This document shows positions 37,615 to 45,921 of a stretch of 64,000 nucleotides of DNA, one piece after another. The notes below the pieces were generated by a model. That model saw only the letters and a program-made list of their open reading frames with translations, did not search any database and was not told where the DNA came from. The stretch is from Bifidobacterium moukalabense DSM 27321 (GTDB lineage: Bacteria; Actinomycetota; Actinomycetes; Actinomycetales; Bifidobacteriaceae), in assembly GCF_000522505.1 (NCBI RefSeq), contig NZ_AZMV01000001.1, forward strand, positions 186,001 to 250,000. The letters are read 5' to 3'. Both the position numbers and the translations under genes were made by a program. Position 1 is the stretch's first letter. Every line of letters starts with the position of its first letter.

Positions 37615-38313
37615 TTACTTCGTTTCGGAAGTCTTCGGTTTGTCGGATGCCACCGCGGCCTTGGCTTCGGCCGCCGCCTGAGCCTGGGCCTCCTGCTTGG
37701 CCGCCAGACGTGCCGCCTGACGGGCCTGGCGTTCGGCACGGGACTGATCGCCGCGACGACGCTGCTCAGACTGGGCGTGCACCTTCTTGCCCTTCGGCGC
37801 AAGCGTCATGATGATGTTGCGGCCTTCCTGCTTCGGAGCGAATTCGACGGTGCCGTATTCCTCCACTTCCTGGGCGAGGCGCTGCAGCAGCTCGACGCCG
37901 CCGATCGGTCGGGACTGTTCACGACCGCGCAGCATGATGGTGACCTTGACCTTGTCTCCGCCGTTCAGGAAGCGCACGACATGGCCCTTCTTGACTTCGA
38001 AATCGTGATCGTCGATCTTCAGGCGGAAGCGGATCTCCTTGATCTCCGCCGTGCTCTGATTACGACGCGCCTCACGTGCCTTGATCTTCTCGTTGTACTT
38101 GAACTTGCCGTAGTCGATAAGCTTGGCGACCGGAGGCTTCGCGTTGGGCGCCACCTCGACGAGATCGAGGTTCGCTTCCTTTGCCAGGTTCAGTGCGACG
38201 GAAGTCGCGATGACTCCCACCTGTTCGCCATTCGGGCCGATCAGACGCACCTGGGAGACGCGAATCTCGTCGTTAATGCGTGGTTCGTCGCTGATGATGA
38301 CTCCAATCCTCAT
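37615..38313 (-). CDS. infC: translation initiation factor IF-3
   Basis: Binds the 30S subunit and checks start-codon pairing. The N-terminal domain is [20 protein letters not shown]; the C-terminal domain has [20 protein letters not shown] and the [20 protein letters not shown] region. I take ATG 38313 ([11 protein letters not shown]). Rare ATC codons four and five residues later, just behind a GGAG, are an alternative, since infC often uses a non-AUG start for self-control. It is 232 aa, about 50 longer than usual, because of an Ala/Gln/Lys-rich tail ([20 protein letters not shown]) that is probably disordered. Confidence 0.95.
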   Translation of the reverse strand: MRIGVIISDEPRINDEIRVSQVRLIGPNGEQVGVIATSVALNLAKEANLDLVEVAPNAKPPVAKLIDYGKFKYNEKIKAREARRNQSTAEIKEIRFRLKIDDHDFEVKKGHVVRFLNGGDKVKVTIMLRGREQSRPIGGVELLQRLAQEVEEYGTVEFAPKQEGRNIIMTLAPKGKKVHAQSEQRRRGDQSRAERQARQAARLAAKQEAQAQAAAEAKAAVASDKPKTSETK

Positions 38314-38530
38314 GTTCCGTTCGACGGAAATCCCCGACTGGCAGTGTTCCAAGCTCCGCGATCCATGGCAAGCCATGCCACACGACATATCCGTATGACC
38401 ATGCGTCGATAATCAATCCACGCGCATCGCCGGCGACCGGCGAAAGGCTGATGCCTGAACCCGAGGCCTTGAAAGGCTTCCAGGTGGGGATGTCCCGCTT
38501 TCTTGATTTCTCAAGCCTTGTAGATAATAC
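38314..38530 (-). promoter_or_regulatory. infC operon leader
   Basis: About 215 bases between a -10-like TATTAT (minus strand, near 38527) and infC. It holds a CTTGAGAAATCAAG hairpin near 38500-38515, a GCCTTTCAAGGC hairpin near 38468-38480, and a GGCATGGCTTGCC hairpin near 38370-38384. The layout fits an attenuator controlled by L20, as in other infC operons, but I cannot match it to a defined family by eye. Confidence 0.4.
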
Positions 38531-38565
38531 CACACCCCGGGACCGGCGCGTGTCGCATACGACGC

Positions 38566-40452
38566 TCAGTCGATGGCGATGACCTCCGGCCTGGTGCCGT
38601 CATGCACGAAATACACGTCGTACCAGGTCAGGAAGGAGTACACCGTCCAGATCTTGCGACGGTCGTCCGTCTTGCCGGCGTAGTTGTCGTCGATCATCTT
38701 CAGCAAGGCGTCCTGATCGAAGAACCGGCCGACATAGTCGCGTTCGAACACGGAACGCACGTATGCGTAGAACTTCTCCTCGCGCAGCCATTTCTTGATC
38801 GGCACCGGGAAGCCGAGCTTCTCGCGGTCATACCACTCCTTGGGCAGATGACGGCCAGCGGCCTGGCGGAACGCGAACTTCGTGTTCTCGTCATTGATCA
38901 GGTACTTGGTGGGCACCTGCTCGGCCACCGCCATCAGCTCCTTGTCGAGCAGCGGCACGCGCAACTCGAGCGAATGGGCCATGGTCATCTTGTCGGCCTT
39001 GAGCAGAATGTCGCCGGGCATCCACTGGTGCATGTCGAGGTATTGCTTCTTCTTGAGCTCGCTCAGCCCCTTGCCTTCCACACGGGCGTAGGTCTTATCG
39101 ACGATGCTTTGCACACTCGGGGCCTTGCGGTATTCGGGCTTGAGCAACCGCTCCGACTGCTCCTCCTCGAACACGCGCGCCTGGCCGATGAAGCTCTCCT
39201 CGGCCGGGGCGAGGTTCGCATACAAATGCCATGCGCCCGGGAACGTCCTGCCCTTGCAGAAACGTGCGATCGCATGGCGCGCACCGGCCGGCAGATGGGT
39301 CAGCCAGCGGGTCAGCACCTTGATGGGCTTGTATTTGGTATGCACGCCGTAATCGATATATCCCGCGAACAGCTCGTCGGCGCCTTCACCGCTCAATACG
39401 ACCTTGACATCCTTTGCGGCCAGGGCCGACAGGAAATACAGCGGCACACAGCTTGGGTTGGAGTCCGGCTCGTCCAGATGCCACTGGATGCGTGGAAACG
39501 CCGCGAACGCCTCTTCATCGGTCAGCGCCTCGGCGGTGTTGTTCAGGCTGAGCAGCTCGGCCAGCTCGCCGGCCTGCTGCGATTCGTTATAGGTACCTTT
39601 GCCGAATCCGATGGAATAGGTGTGCTCGGGGCGGGCCACGGCGGCGACATAGCTGGAATCCACGCCGCTGGACAGGAAGGACCCCACCTCCACATCCGCG
39701 ATCTGGTGGGCCTTGACGGAACCGCATACCGTGTCGTCGATGGAATCCACCAGCTCGCCCAGCTTCTGACCGCCCTCCCGGAAGTTCTCGTCGTAGTACC
39801 GGTGAATGCTCATCTCACCGTCGCGATAGGTGAAGTAATGGCCTTCCGGCAGCTTGTAGACGCCTTTGAAGAAGGTCTCGCCGATCGCCGGATACTGGAA
39901 GGTCATGTACGGCTTCAGCGCCTCGGCGTTCAGCTCCTTGACGAAATCCGGATGCTGCAGGAGGCTCTTGATCTCCGAGGCGTACATGAACGTACCGTTC
40001 ATCTTGGCATAGTAGAACGGCTTGATGCCGAAATGGTCGCGGGCGCCGAACAGTTCGCGCCTGTTCCTGTCCCAGATCACGAAGGTGAACATGCCACGGA
40101 CGCGTTGCAGCAGATCGACGCCCCACTGCTCATAGCCATGCAGCAGCACCTCGGTGTCGCTTTTGGTGGTGAAGGTGTGGCCCGCGGCGACCAGCTCGTC
40201 ACGCAACGGCTGGTAATTGTAGATCTCGCCGTTGAAGGTGATGACCAGCGAACCGTCCTCGTTGTAGATCGGCTGCCGGCCTCCGCCCAGATCGATGATG
40301 CTCAGGCGGCGGTGGCCCAAAGCCACATGCTCATCGATGTAATGCCCCTCGCTGTCCGGACCACGGTGCGCGATGATATCGGTCATCCGCTGCAGGGTCG
40401 GGCACTTGACATCGATAGGCATGTCGTTGACGAATCCGGCGATTCCACACAT
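38566..40452 (-). CDS. asnB: asparagine synthase, glutamine-hydrolysing
   Basis: Makes asparagine from aspartate, ATP and glutamine nitrogen. The N-terminal amidotransferase domain starts at Cys2 (MCGIAGFVND) with RLSIIDLGGGRQP and FNGEIYNYQPLRDEL. The synthetase domain has the PP-loop motif GSFLSSGVDSSYVAAVA and GEGADELFAGYIDYG. It is 628 aa, the long bacterial form. It has a single gene transcript on the minus strand, opposite to thiN; TTGCGC and TGTTAT about 17 bases apart upstream could be its promoter. Confidence 0.97.
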   Translation of the reverse strand: MCGIAGFVNDMPIDVKCPTLQRMTDIIAHRGPDSEGHYIDEHVALGHRRLSIIDLGGGRQPIYNEDGSLVITFNGEIYNYQPLRDELVAAGHTFTTKSDTEVLLHGYEQWGVDLLQRVRGMFTFVIWDRNRRELFGARDHFGIKPFYYAKMNGTFMYASEIKSLLQHPDFVKELNAEALKPYMTFQYPAIGETFFKGVYKLPEGHYFTYRDGEMSIHRYYDENFREGGQKLGELVDSIDDTVCGSVKAHQIADVEVGSFLSSGVDSSYVAAVARPEHTYSIGFGKGTYNESQQAGELAELLSLNNTAEALTDEEAFAAFPRIQWHLDEPDSNPSCVPLYFLSALAAKDVKVVLSGEGADELFAGYIDYGVHTKYKPIKVLTRWLTHLPAGARHAIARFCKGRTFPGAWHLYANLAPAEESFIGQARVFEEEQSERLLKPEYRKAPSVQSIVDKTYARVEGKGLSELKKKQYLDMHQWMPGDILLKADKMTMAHSLELRVPLLDKELMAVAEQVPTKYLINDENTKFAFRQAAGRHLPKEWYDREKLGFPVPIKKWLREEKFYAYVRSVFERDYVGRFFDQDALLKMIDDNYAGKTDDRRKIWTVYSFLTWYDVYFVHDGTRPEVIAID

Positions 40453-40610
40453 AACTGCATAATCCCTTCGAAGAAACTAGATAACAGGCTACCAAACGTA
40501 TGTGCGCAAGCTGTGTCGCTCCGACCTCAGGACCTCCCGAAAGGTATGCGCGCTCCCATGATAGCCACCCGCCACCGTATCCGACGCAACGACTGGCTAC
40601 ACTGTCGGAT

Positions 40611-41360
40611 ATGACCACACATGATTCGCGCACCTGCGTCATCTTCGCCGCCGGGGAATACTACCGGGAGACCCCCTTCGTTCCGGACGGCGCCTTCGTC
40701 ATCGCCGCGGACGGCGGTCTCGACCATACACGCGACCTCGGCATCGGCATCGATGTGGTCGTCGGCGATTTCGACTCCCTCAAGGGCGCACGGCCCGCGG
40801 ACGGCGGACGCACGGTCGCCCTGCCCGCGCAAAAGGATGACCCCGACCTGCTGTCGGCCCTGAAGATCGGCTGGGCCCACGGCGCTCGCGAGTTCCATGT
40901 CTTCGGTGCGCTCGGCGGGCGCATCGACCACACCATCTCGAACATCCAGCTCATGGCGCTGCTCGCCGAGCGTGGGGCGAGCGGTTATCTGCATGGCGAC
41001 GGCACGATCATCACCGCGATCTGCGATGGCACGCTCTCCTTTCCCGCCAACGACGTGAAGCCTGGCCGCATGGTCTCGGTGTTCTCCCATTCCGACGTGT
41101 CCACGGGGGTCAGCGAGCCGGGACTCAAATACGAACTTGAGCATGCGACCATGAGCAACGTCCGCGTCAATGGCGTCAGCAACGAGTTCCTAGATGGTGC
41201 ACCCGCACGCATCGAAGTGGAACACGGTACGCTGATCGTGACGTTCCCGGCTGAGGCCCCGCTGCCGCAGGTGACCCGGCTGCATGACTTCGAGGGTGAC
41301 CTGGGTGCGCTCGATACGGAGGTCTCCTCCGTTCTGTCCGAACGATGCCGACGCCGATAA
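40611..41360 (+). CDS. thiN: thiamine pyrophosphokinase
   Basis: Phosphorylates thiamine to the cofactor thiamine pyrophosphate. The N-terminal domain has AADGGLDHTRDLGIGIDVVVGDFDSL, KDDPDLLSALKIGW and the GALGGRIDHTISNI motif, and a thiamine-binding C-terminal domain follows. It is 249 aa. The ATG at 40611 is chosen because the family's N-terminal strand CVIFAAGEYYR follows nine residues later. There is no clear Shine-Dalgarno sequence, and a TACACT (-10-like, 40598-40603) ends 7 bases before the ATG, so the mRNA may be leaderless. The upstream in-frame region to 40500 overlaps asnB's promoter and is not coding. Confidence 0.93.
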   Translation: MTTHDSRTCVIFAAGEYYRETPFVPDGAFVIAADGGLDHTRDLGIGIDVVVGDFDSLKGARPADGGRTVALPAQKDDPDLLSALKIGWAHGAREFHVFGALGGRIDHTISNIQLMALLAERGASGYLHGDGTIITAICDGTLSFPANDVKPGRMVSVFSHSDVSTGVSEPGLKYELEHATMSNVRVNGVSNEFLDGAPARIEVEHGTLIVTFPAEAPLPQVTRLHDFEGDLGALDTEVSSVLSERCRRR

Positions 41361-41519
41361 ACCTACCGTTAGCGTTCACGCAAATGGCGTCGTTTTCTGA
41401 AACACACTCCCGCCATGCGTTGCCCTAAGTACAGGTGACGCACTAAAGTGGGCGGTGTTGGTAAACAATGGCTTCATTGCGCCCCGCGCATGTGTGGCCT
41501 ACCCCAAAGGGAGAATTAC

Positions 41520-42575
41520 ATGACAGTTAAGATTGGTATCAACGGCTTTGGTCGTATCGGTCGTCTGGCTTTCCGCCGCATCTTCGAGCTGCAGGCCCGT
41601 GGCGGCCAGGCCGGTGACATTGAGGTCGCTGCAATCAACGATCTGACCACCCCGTCCATGCTGGCCTACCTGCTGAAGTACGACAGCACCCATGGCACCT
41701 TCCGTCATGACGATGGCACCCCGGTCGAGGTCACCTCCACCGAAGACTCCATCGTGGTCGATGGCAAGGAATACAAGGTCTACGCCGAGAAGGACGCCAA
41801 CAACATCCCGTGGGTCAAGAACGACGGCGTCGAGTTCGTGCTCGAGTGCACCGGCTTCTACACCTCCGCCGAGAAGTCCCAGGCCCACCTGAACGCTGGC
41901 GCCAAGAAGGTCCTGATCTCCGCTCCGGCCAAGGACGAGACCACCCCGACCGTCGTGTTCGGCGTGAACCACGAGATCCTGAAGGCCGACGACACCATCG
42001 TGTCCGCCGGTTCCTGCACCACCAACTCCATGGCCGCCATGGTCAAGCTGCTGGACGAGAACTGGGGCATCAAGGCCGGCTTCATGACCACCATCCACGC
42101 CTACACCGGCACCCAGATGATCCTCGACGGCCCGCGCTTCCCGAAGGCTCGCAACAACCGCGCCGCCGCCATCAACACCATTCCTCACTCCACCGGCGCC
42201 GCCAAGGCCATCGGCAAGGTCGTTCCGTCCGTGAACGGCAAGCTGCAGGGCCATGCCCAGCGCATCCAGGTTCCGGACGGCTCCGTCACCGAGCTGACCA
42301 CCGTTCTGAACAAGGAAGTCACCGCTGACGAGATCAACGCCGCATTCAAGGCCGCCTTCTCCGCCACCGACTTCTACGGTTATAACGAGGATGGCATCGT
42401 GTCTTCCGACATCATCGGCGACACCCACGGTGGCGTGTTCGATCCGACCCAGACCGACGTCAACATCGTCGACGGCGTGACCATGGCCCGCACCGTCTCC
42501 TGGTACGACAACGAGTACGGCTTCACCTGCAACATGGTGCGTACCCTGCTGTACTTCGCCGAGATCTCCGAGTGA
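41520..42575 (+). CDS. gap: glyceraldehyde-3-phosphate dehydrogenase
   Basis: Oxidises glyceraldehyde-3-phosphate in the lower part of the bifid shunt. It begins [20 protein letters not shown], the NAD-binding strand. The catalytic Cys166 is in [11 protein letters not shown], followed by [10 protein letters not shown] and [15 protein letters not shown]. It is 351 aa. AAAGGGAGAATTAC lies before the ATG at 41520. The codons are almost all C- or G-ending favourites (for example GGCACC, GACGAG), as expected for a very highly expressed gene; its neighbours are less biased. Monocistronic with a terminator behind it. An upstream palindrome CACTAAAGTG (41441-41450) may be regulatory. Confidence 0.98.
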   Translation: MTVKIGINGFGRIGRLAFRRIFELQARGGQAGDIEVAAINDLTTPSMLAYLLKYDSTHGTFRHDDGTPVEVTSTEDSIVVDGKEYKVYAEKDANNIPWVKNDGVEFVLECTGFYTSAEKSQAHLNAGAKKVLISAPAKDETTPTVVFGVNHEILKADDTIVSAGSCTTNSMAAMVKLLDENWGIKAGFMTTIHAYTGTQMILDGPRFPKARNNRAAAINTIPHSTGAAKAIGKVVPSVNGKLQGHAQRIQVPDGSVTELTTVLNKEVTADEINAAFKAAFSATDFYGYNEDGIVSSDIIGDTHGGVFDPTQTDVNIVDGVTMARTVSWYDNEYGFTCNMVRTLLYFAEISE

Positions 42576-42615
42576 ACGATCGCGGCTAGTCCGCTAGGCT
42601 CCTAGGAACTCCTGC

Positions 42616-42645
42616 AGGGGCCTCCGCTTCGCGGCGGGGGCCCCT
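42616..42645 (+). terminator. terminator after gap
   Basis: An inverted repeat with a small bulge, AGGGGCC..CCGC-TTC-GCGG..GGCCCCT type, followed by TTTC, 40 bases beyond the gap stop. Confidence 0.7.
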
Positions 42646-42684
42646 TTCGTATGCCCCGCCTCTCGCAGCCCGCCGGAACCGGAC

Positions 42685-43218
42685 ATGCGCAAGCCTTATG
42701 ATGGAGCGCTATGGGTAAGAAAAAAACATGAGAGGGGCACCGGTTCCACACCGGCGACCGTGCAGCTGGACAAGGCCGGAATCGCATTCACAACCTATGA
42801 ATACGCACATTCGAACGATCATATGGACGACGGCTATGGGGTTGAGGCCGCCGCCAAACTCGGTTTCGACGAGCATCGGGTATTCAAGACGCTGATGGCC
42901 GACACCGGCTCGGAACGCGTGGTCGGCGTGGTTCCGGTCAGCGGCCATATGGATTTGAAGGCGCTGGCCGCCGCCGTGGGCGCGAAGAAGGCCTCCATGG
43001 CCGACCCGAAGGTGGCCATGCGCGAATCGGGCTATGTGGTGGGCGGAATCTCTCCGCTGGGCCAGCGCACGCATCATAAGACCGTACTGGACGAAAGCGC
43101 CCTGCAATATGATGAGATCCTACTGTCCGGAGGCAAACGCGGATTCTCCATCGGCATCAATCCGAACGATCTCATCGCGGTATTGGGCGCCGTGGCCGCC
43201 CCCATCGGCACCTGGTAG
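42685..43218 (+). CDS. ybaK: YbaK/EbsC aminoacyl-tRNA deacylase, start region out of frame
   Basis: Predicted Cys-tRNA(Pro) deacylase of the YbaK family (TPATVQLDKAGIAFTTYEY, DEHRVFKTLMAD, VSGHMDLKALAAAVGAKK and GGISPLGQRT). The best start by sequence is ATG 42711, with GGAG just before it, which with six A's would read MGKKKHERGTGSTPATV. But the run at 42720-42726 has seven A's, so that frame stops at once (TGA). Translation in the right frame is still possible from an ATG at 42685 (MRKPYDGALWVRKKHERG), which lacks a good ribosome binding site. It is 177 aa from there. The rest of the gene is intact. Confidence 0.85.
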   Translation: MRKPYDGALWVRKKHERGTGSTPATVQLDKAGIAFTTYEYAHSNDHMDDGYGVEAAAKLGFDEHRVFKTLMADTGSERVVGVVPVSGHMDLKALAAAVGAKKASMADPKVAMRESGYVVGGISPLGQRTHHKTVLDESALQYDEILLSGGKRGFSIGINPNDLIAVLGAVAAPIGTW

Positions 43219-43241
43219 GCGCCATTGGCGGGAAGGCGACG

Positions 43242-44261
43242 TCACCGGGCCTTGCGCAGTTCCGACGGCAGCACGAAGTGCATGTTCTCCTTGATGGTCT
43301 CGATGGTGGACACATCGGTGTAGCCGAAGCCCCGCAAGGTCTCGATCACGCCGGAGACGAGCTCGTCGGGCACGGAGGCGCCCGACGAGATACCCACCGA
43401 TTCCACGCCCTCGAACCATGACGGGTCGAGTTCGGCCGCATCATCGACACGATGCGCCCGCCCGCGACCGTCAGCCGCATCCGGGGCGGCATCGGGTGCG
43501 AAACGCGCGTTCAGCCCTTCCTGCGCGACCTCCATCAATCGCACGGAATTCGAGGAATTCGCCGAGCCGACAATCACCACGCAATCCGACTGCCCGGCCA
43601 CCAATTTGACCGCGGCCTGACGGTTCGACGTGGCATAGCAGATATCGGAGCTCGGCGGCATCTCAAGCCACGGGAAACGGCGCTTCAGCGCGGCGATCGT
43701 GCCGGCGGTCTCATCGACGCTCAGCGTGGTCTGCGTAAGCAGCACCAGTTTGGTGTCTTCGGCAAAATCAAGCGAGTCCACGTCGTCCTCATGTTCGATC
43801 AGATGCACATGTTCCGGAGCCTCCTCGACCACGCCGACCGCCTCGTCATGCCCCCTATGGCCGATATAGACGATCTCGAAGCCCTCCTTGACGAAGCGCA
43901 GTACCTCACGATGCACCTTGCTCACCAGCGGGCAGGTGGCATCGATCACATGCATGCCACGGGCCGCCGCCTCGGCCTTGACCGCCGGGGACACGCCATG
44001 GGCGGAAAACACGATCGGGATGCCCGCCGAAGCGGCCTCATCCGGAATCTCGGCAAGCTCCTGCACGAAGACCGCGCCCTGGGACGACAGGTCCTCGACC
44101 ACATGTCGGTTATGCACGATCTGACGACGGACATACACCGGTGGCAGACCATCCCCACGAGCGGGGGATGCGGCCTTCAGAATCGTCTGCACGGTAAGGA
44201 TCGCCCGATCCACACCGGCGCAGAATCCGCGAGGGTCCGCCAATACGATGCGTTTGGTCAT
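43242..44261 (-). CDS. ispH: 4-hydroxy-3-methylbut-2-enyl diphosphate reductase
   Basis: Last step of the MEP isoprenoid pathway, making IPP and DMAPP with a [4Fe-4S] cluster. The three cluster cysteines are visible in DPRGFCAGVDRAI, DATCPLVSKVH and DICYATSNRQ. The substrate-binding motifs AHGVSPAV, GHRGHDEAVGVVEEAP and GSANSSNSVRL follow. It is 339 aa, normal, with a short acidic insertion (PDAAPDAADGRGRAHR) before the last strand. Convergent with ybaK, so no terminator is shared with other genes. Confidence 0.97.
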   Translation of the reverse strand: MTKRIVLADPRGFCAGVDRAILTVQTILKAASPARGDGLPPVYVRRQIVHNRHVVEDLSSQGAVFVQELAEIPDEAASAGIPIVFSAHGVSPAVKAEAAARGMHVIDATCPLVSKVHREVLRFVKEGFEIVYIGHRGHDEAVGVVEEAPEHVHLIEHEDDVDSLDFAEDTKLVLLTQTTLSVDETAGTIAALKRRFPWLEMPPSSDICYATSNRQAAVKLVAGQSDCVVIVGSANSSNSVRLMEVAQEGLNARFAPDAAPDAADGRGRAHRVDDAAELDPSWFEGVESVGISSGASVPDELVSGVIETLRGFGYTDVSTIETIKENMHFVLPSELRKAR

Positions 44262-44442
44262 AAGTCGCCGCCTTTCCTATCATCTTCACCAAATACTAGA
44301 GCACGGCCGCCTGCGCAATGCGCACGGCCACATGAACACACGACCATTGCACAACCATATCGTCGGCGATTCCCCGCCCGGCAACGGATGGACGGTAAAA
44401 CACGCCGACGAACGGACGTGGCGACCTTCAAGAGAAGTAGAC

Positions 44443-44472
44443 TTGACCGTTAGCGATAACAACCGTTATCGA
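44443..44472 (+). promoter_or_regulatory. galM promoter with overlapping operator palindrome
   Basis: TTGACC (44443-44448) would be the -35. A perfect 7-bp inverted repeat CGATAAC-AACC-GTTATCG (44454-44471) fills the spacer and reaches the -10 region (TATCGAT). It lies about 30 bases before galM. The form suits a repressor of the LacI or GntR type. Confidence 0.55.
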
Positions 44473-44500
44473 TACGTTTAGCGGCACTATGGAGTGATCT

Positions 44501-45454
44501 ATGACCTGCAAGAACCTGCCTGCCCGCTCCGGGCAGCAATTCTCCATCTCCCATGGCGACTATAAGGCGGTCGTCACGGAACTCGGCGCAACGCTGCGCA
44601 AACTGACCTATCGAGGCGAGGACCTCATCGTCTCCCTCGGCCCGGATGATGTGGTGACCTGCTGCCACGGTCAGATTCTCATCCCGTTCCCGAACCGCAT
44701 CGAAGGCGGCGAATATACCTTCGAGGGCAAGACCTACACGCTGCCGATCGACGAGCACGCACGCAACAACGCCATCCACGGCTACGGCTACCGCTCCTAC
44801 TGGAAACTGGCAAGCCTCACGGAGGACTCCGTGGCATTGACCTGGCGTGCACCCAACATGGCCGGCTATCCGTTCGACATCGTGGCCACCGCCACCTACA
44901 GCCTTGCCGACGACGGCCTGCACCTGACCATCGACGCCTACAACAACGGCGATGCGAACGCCCCGTGGGCCCTGGCCATCCACCCATGGCTCGCCAACGG
45001 CCTGAACGGATACGGCGACGAGATCGACGGCCACAACGCGCAATGCAGCCTGACCCTGCCGGGCAACACGCATGTGACCGTGAACGAAAACCTGATCCCG
45101 ACCGGCACCGAACCGGTGGACGGCACCAAGTACGACCTGCGCAAGGACACACCGCTCACCGAACAGCCCTTCGACGACGCCTGGACCGATCTCGATCACG
45201 CCGAAGACGGCACCGTCACCGCGGTGTTCACCCGCCCGGACGGACTGAAGGTCAAAGTCGGAGGCGACGAAACCATCACCTCCTTCCAAGTGTGCACCGG
45301 CACCGGATTCCCGGCCTTCAAGCATCCGGCAGGCGTGGCCGTGGAACCGCAGACCGCCTACGCCAACGCATTCAACACCGGCAACGACCTCATCACGATC
45401 AGGCCCGGCGAAACCAGCAGCACTTCGCTGTTCCTCGGCGCGCTCGCCCGATGA
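44501..45454 (+). CDS. galM: aldose 1-epimerase (mutarotase)
   Basis: Interconverts alpha- and beta-anomers of galactose or glucose, feeding the Leloir pathway. It has the substrate motif GQILIPFPNRIEGGEYTFEG, catalytic His region NNAIHGYGYR, IHPWLANGL and the catalytic Glu near GVAVEPQTAYANAFN. It is 317 aa. There is a weak ribosome binding site (GAGTGATCT) before the ATG. Single gene on the plus strand behind its own promoter; no galactose genes are adjacent. Confidence 0.94.
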   Translation: MTCKNLPARSGQQFSISHGDYKAVVTELGATLRKLTYRGEDLIVSLGPDDVVTCCHGQILIPFPNRIEGGEYTFEGKTYTLPIDEHARNNAIHGYGYRSYWKLASLTEDSVALTWRAPNMAGYPFDIVATATYSLADDGLHLTIDAYNNGDANAPWALAIHPWLANGLNGYGDEIDGHNAQCSLTLPGNTHVTVNENLIPTGTEPVDGTKYDLRKDTPLTEQPFDDAWTDLDHAEDGTVTAVFTRPDGLKVKVGGDETITSFQVCTGTGFPAFKHPAGVAVEPQTAYANAFNTGNDLITIRPGETSSTSLFLGALAR

Positions 45455-45463
45455 ACGTCCGAT

Positions 45464-45493
45464 TTGCACAACGTCGCACCGGTGTGCGATAAT
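45464..45493 (+). promoter_or_regulatory. promoter of the bL37 microgene
   Basis: TTGCAC (45464-45469) and GATAAT (45488-45493) are 18 bases apart, 38 bases before the ribosomal protein start. The -35 lies just after the galM stop. Confidence 0.6.
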
Positions 45494-45531
45494 CCCGAAG
45501 GCTTATTAATCGCAAGTAAAGGAGTCCAATC

Positions 45532-45606
45532 ATGGGCATGCGCGGACGTAAGCGCAAGGATCGTCGTAAGAAGGCCGCCAATCACGGCAAGCGCCCGAAC
45601 GCCTGA
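45532..45606 (+). CDS. 50S ribosomal protein bL37
   Basis: A 24-residue, strongly basic protein (begins MGMRGRKRKDRRKKAANH, ends GKRPNA). It is the actinobacterial bL37 of the large ribosomal subunit; the C-terminal ANHGKRPN is a family signature. An AAAGGAG sits 7 bases before the ATG, a promoter lies upstream and a strong terminator follows, so it is a complete one-gene unit. At this size it is easily missed by gene finders. Confidence 0.93.
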   Translation: MGMRGRKRKDRRKKAANHGKRPNA

Positions 45607-45640
45607 TCCCTGCCGGCGCGAATAACGCCACGGAGCATCA

Positions 45641-45674
45641 AAACCCGCGGAATCGCAATCGGTTCCGCGGGTTT
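45641..45674. terminator. bidirectional terminator between bL37 and the anti-sigma gene
   Basis: A 12-bp stem AAACCCGCGGAA (45641-45652) with TTCCGCGGGTTT (45663-45674), a 10-base loop and a following T-run on the plus side. It lies between convergent genes and can serve both. Confidence 0.9.
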
Positions 45675-45675
45675 T

Positions 45676-45921
45676 CTATTCGCCGCAACAATGGTCAAGC
45701 GTGGTACGGAGACGTTCCAGCAGACGCTCCGGCGCCTGTTCGGGGCGCAGATAGGCGCGCATCGCCGCGATCAGCGCCCGCTCACGCTCATCACAGCAGG
45801 TTTCCGGATCGAAGCGCTCCTCCGAGGTGACACGCACGCTCGCGTGCGTCACATGCGTTACGGAGCCGTCCACGTTCCTGCTGGCCATGGAGACGTGACG
45901 TTCGACGGAACCACCGTTCAT
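45676..45921 (-). CDS. small Cys-rich partner of the ECF sigma factor, probable anti-sigma
   Basis: An 81-aa soluble protein whose start overlaps the sigma-factor stop by 4 bases. The position is that of the RsrA-type redox anti-sigma factors. It has two Cys-Cys pairs (ETCCDERE and HCCGE at the C-terminus) and several His (HVTHASVRV) but not the usual HxxxCxxC zinc motif. The second half (ALIAAMRAYLRPEQAPERLLERLR) is a predicted helix pair, as in anti-sigma domains. Role inferred from the operon; an unusual family member. Confidence 0.7.
   Translation of the reverse strand: MNGGSVERHVSMASRNVDGSVTHVTHASVRVTSEERFDPETCCDERERALIAAMRAYLRPEQAPERLLERLRTTLDHCCGE

Noticed and set aside
38602..40614. 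A 670-codon open frame opposite asnB.
   Set aside because: It is a shadow of a G+C-rich gene: asnB has every conserved motif, and this frame matches no family.
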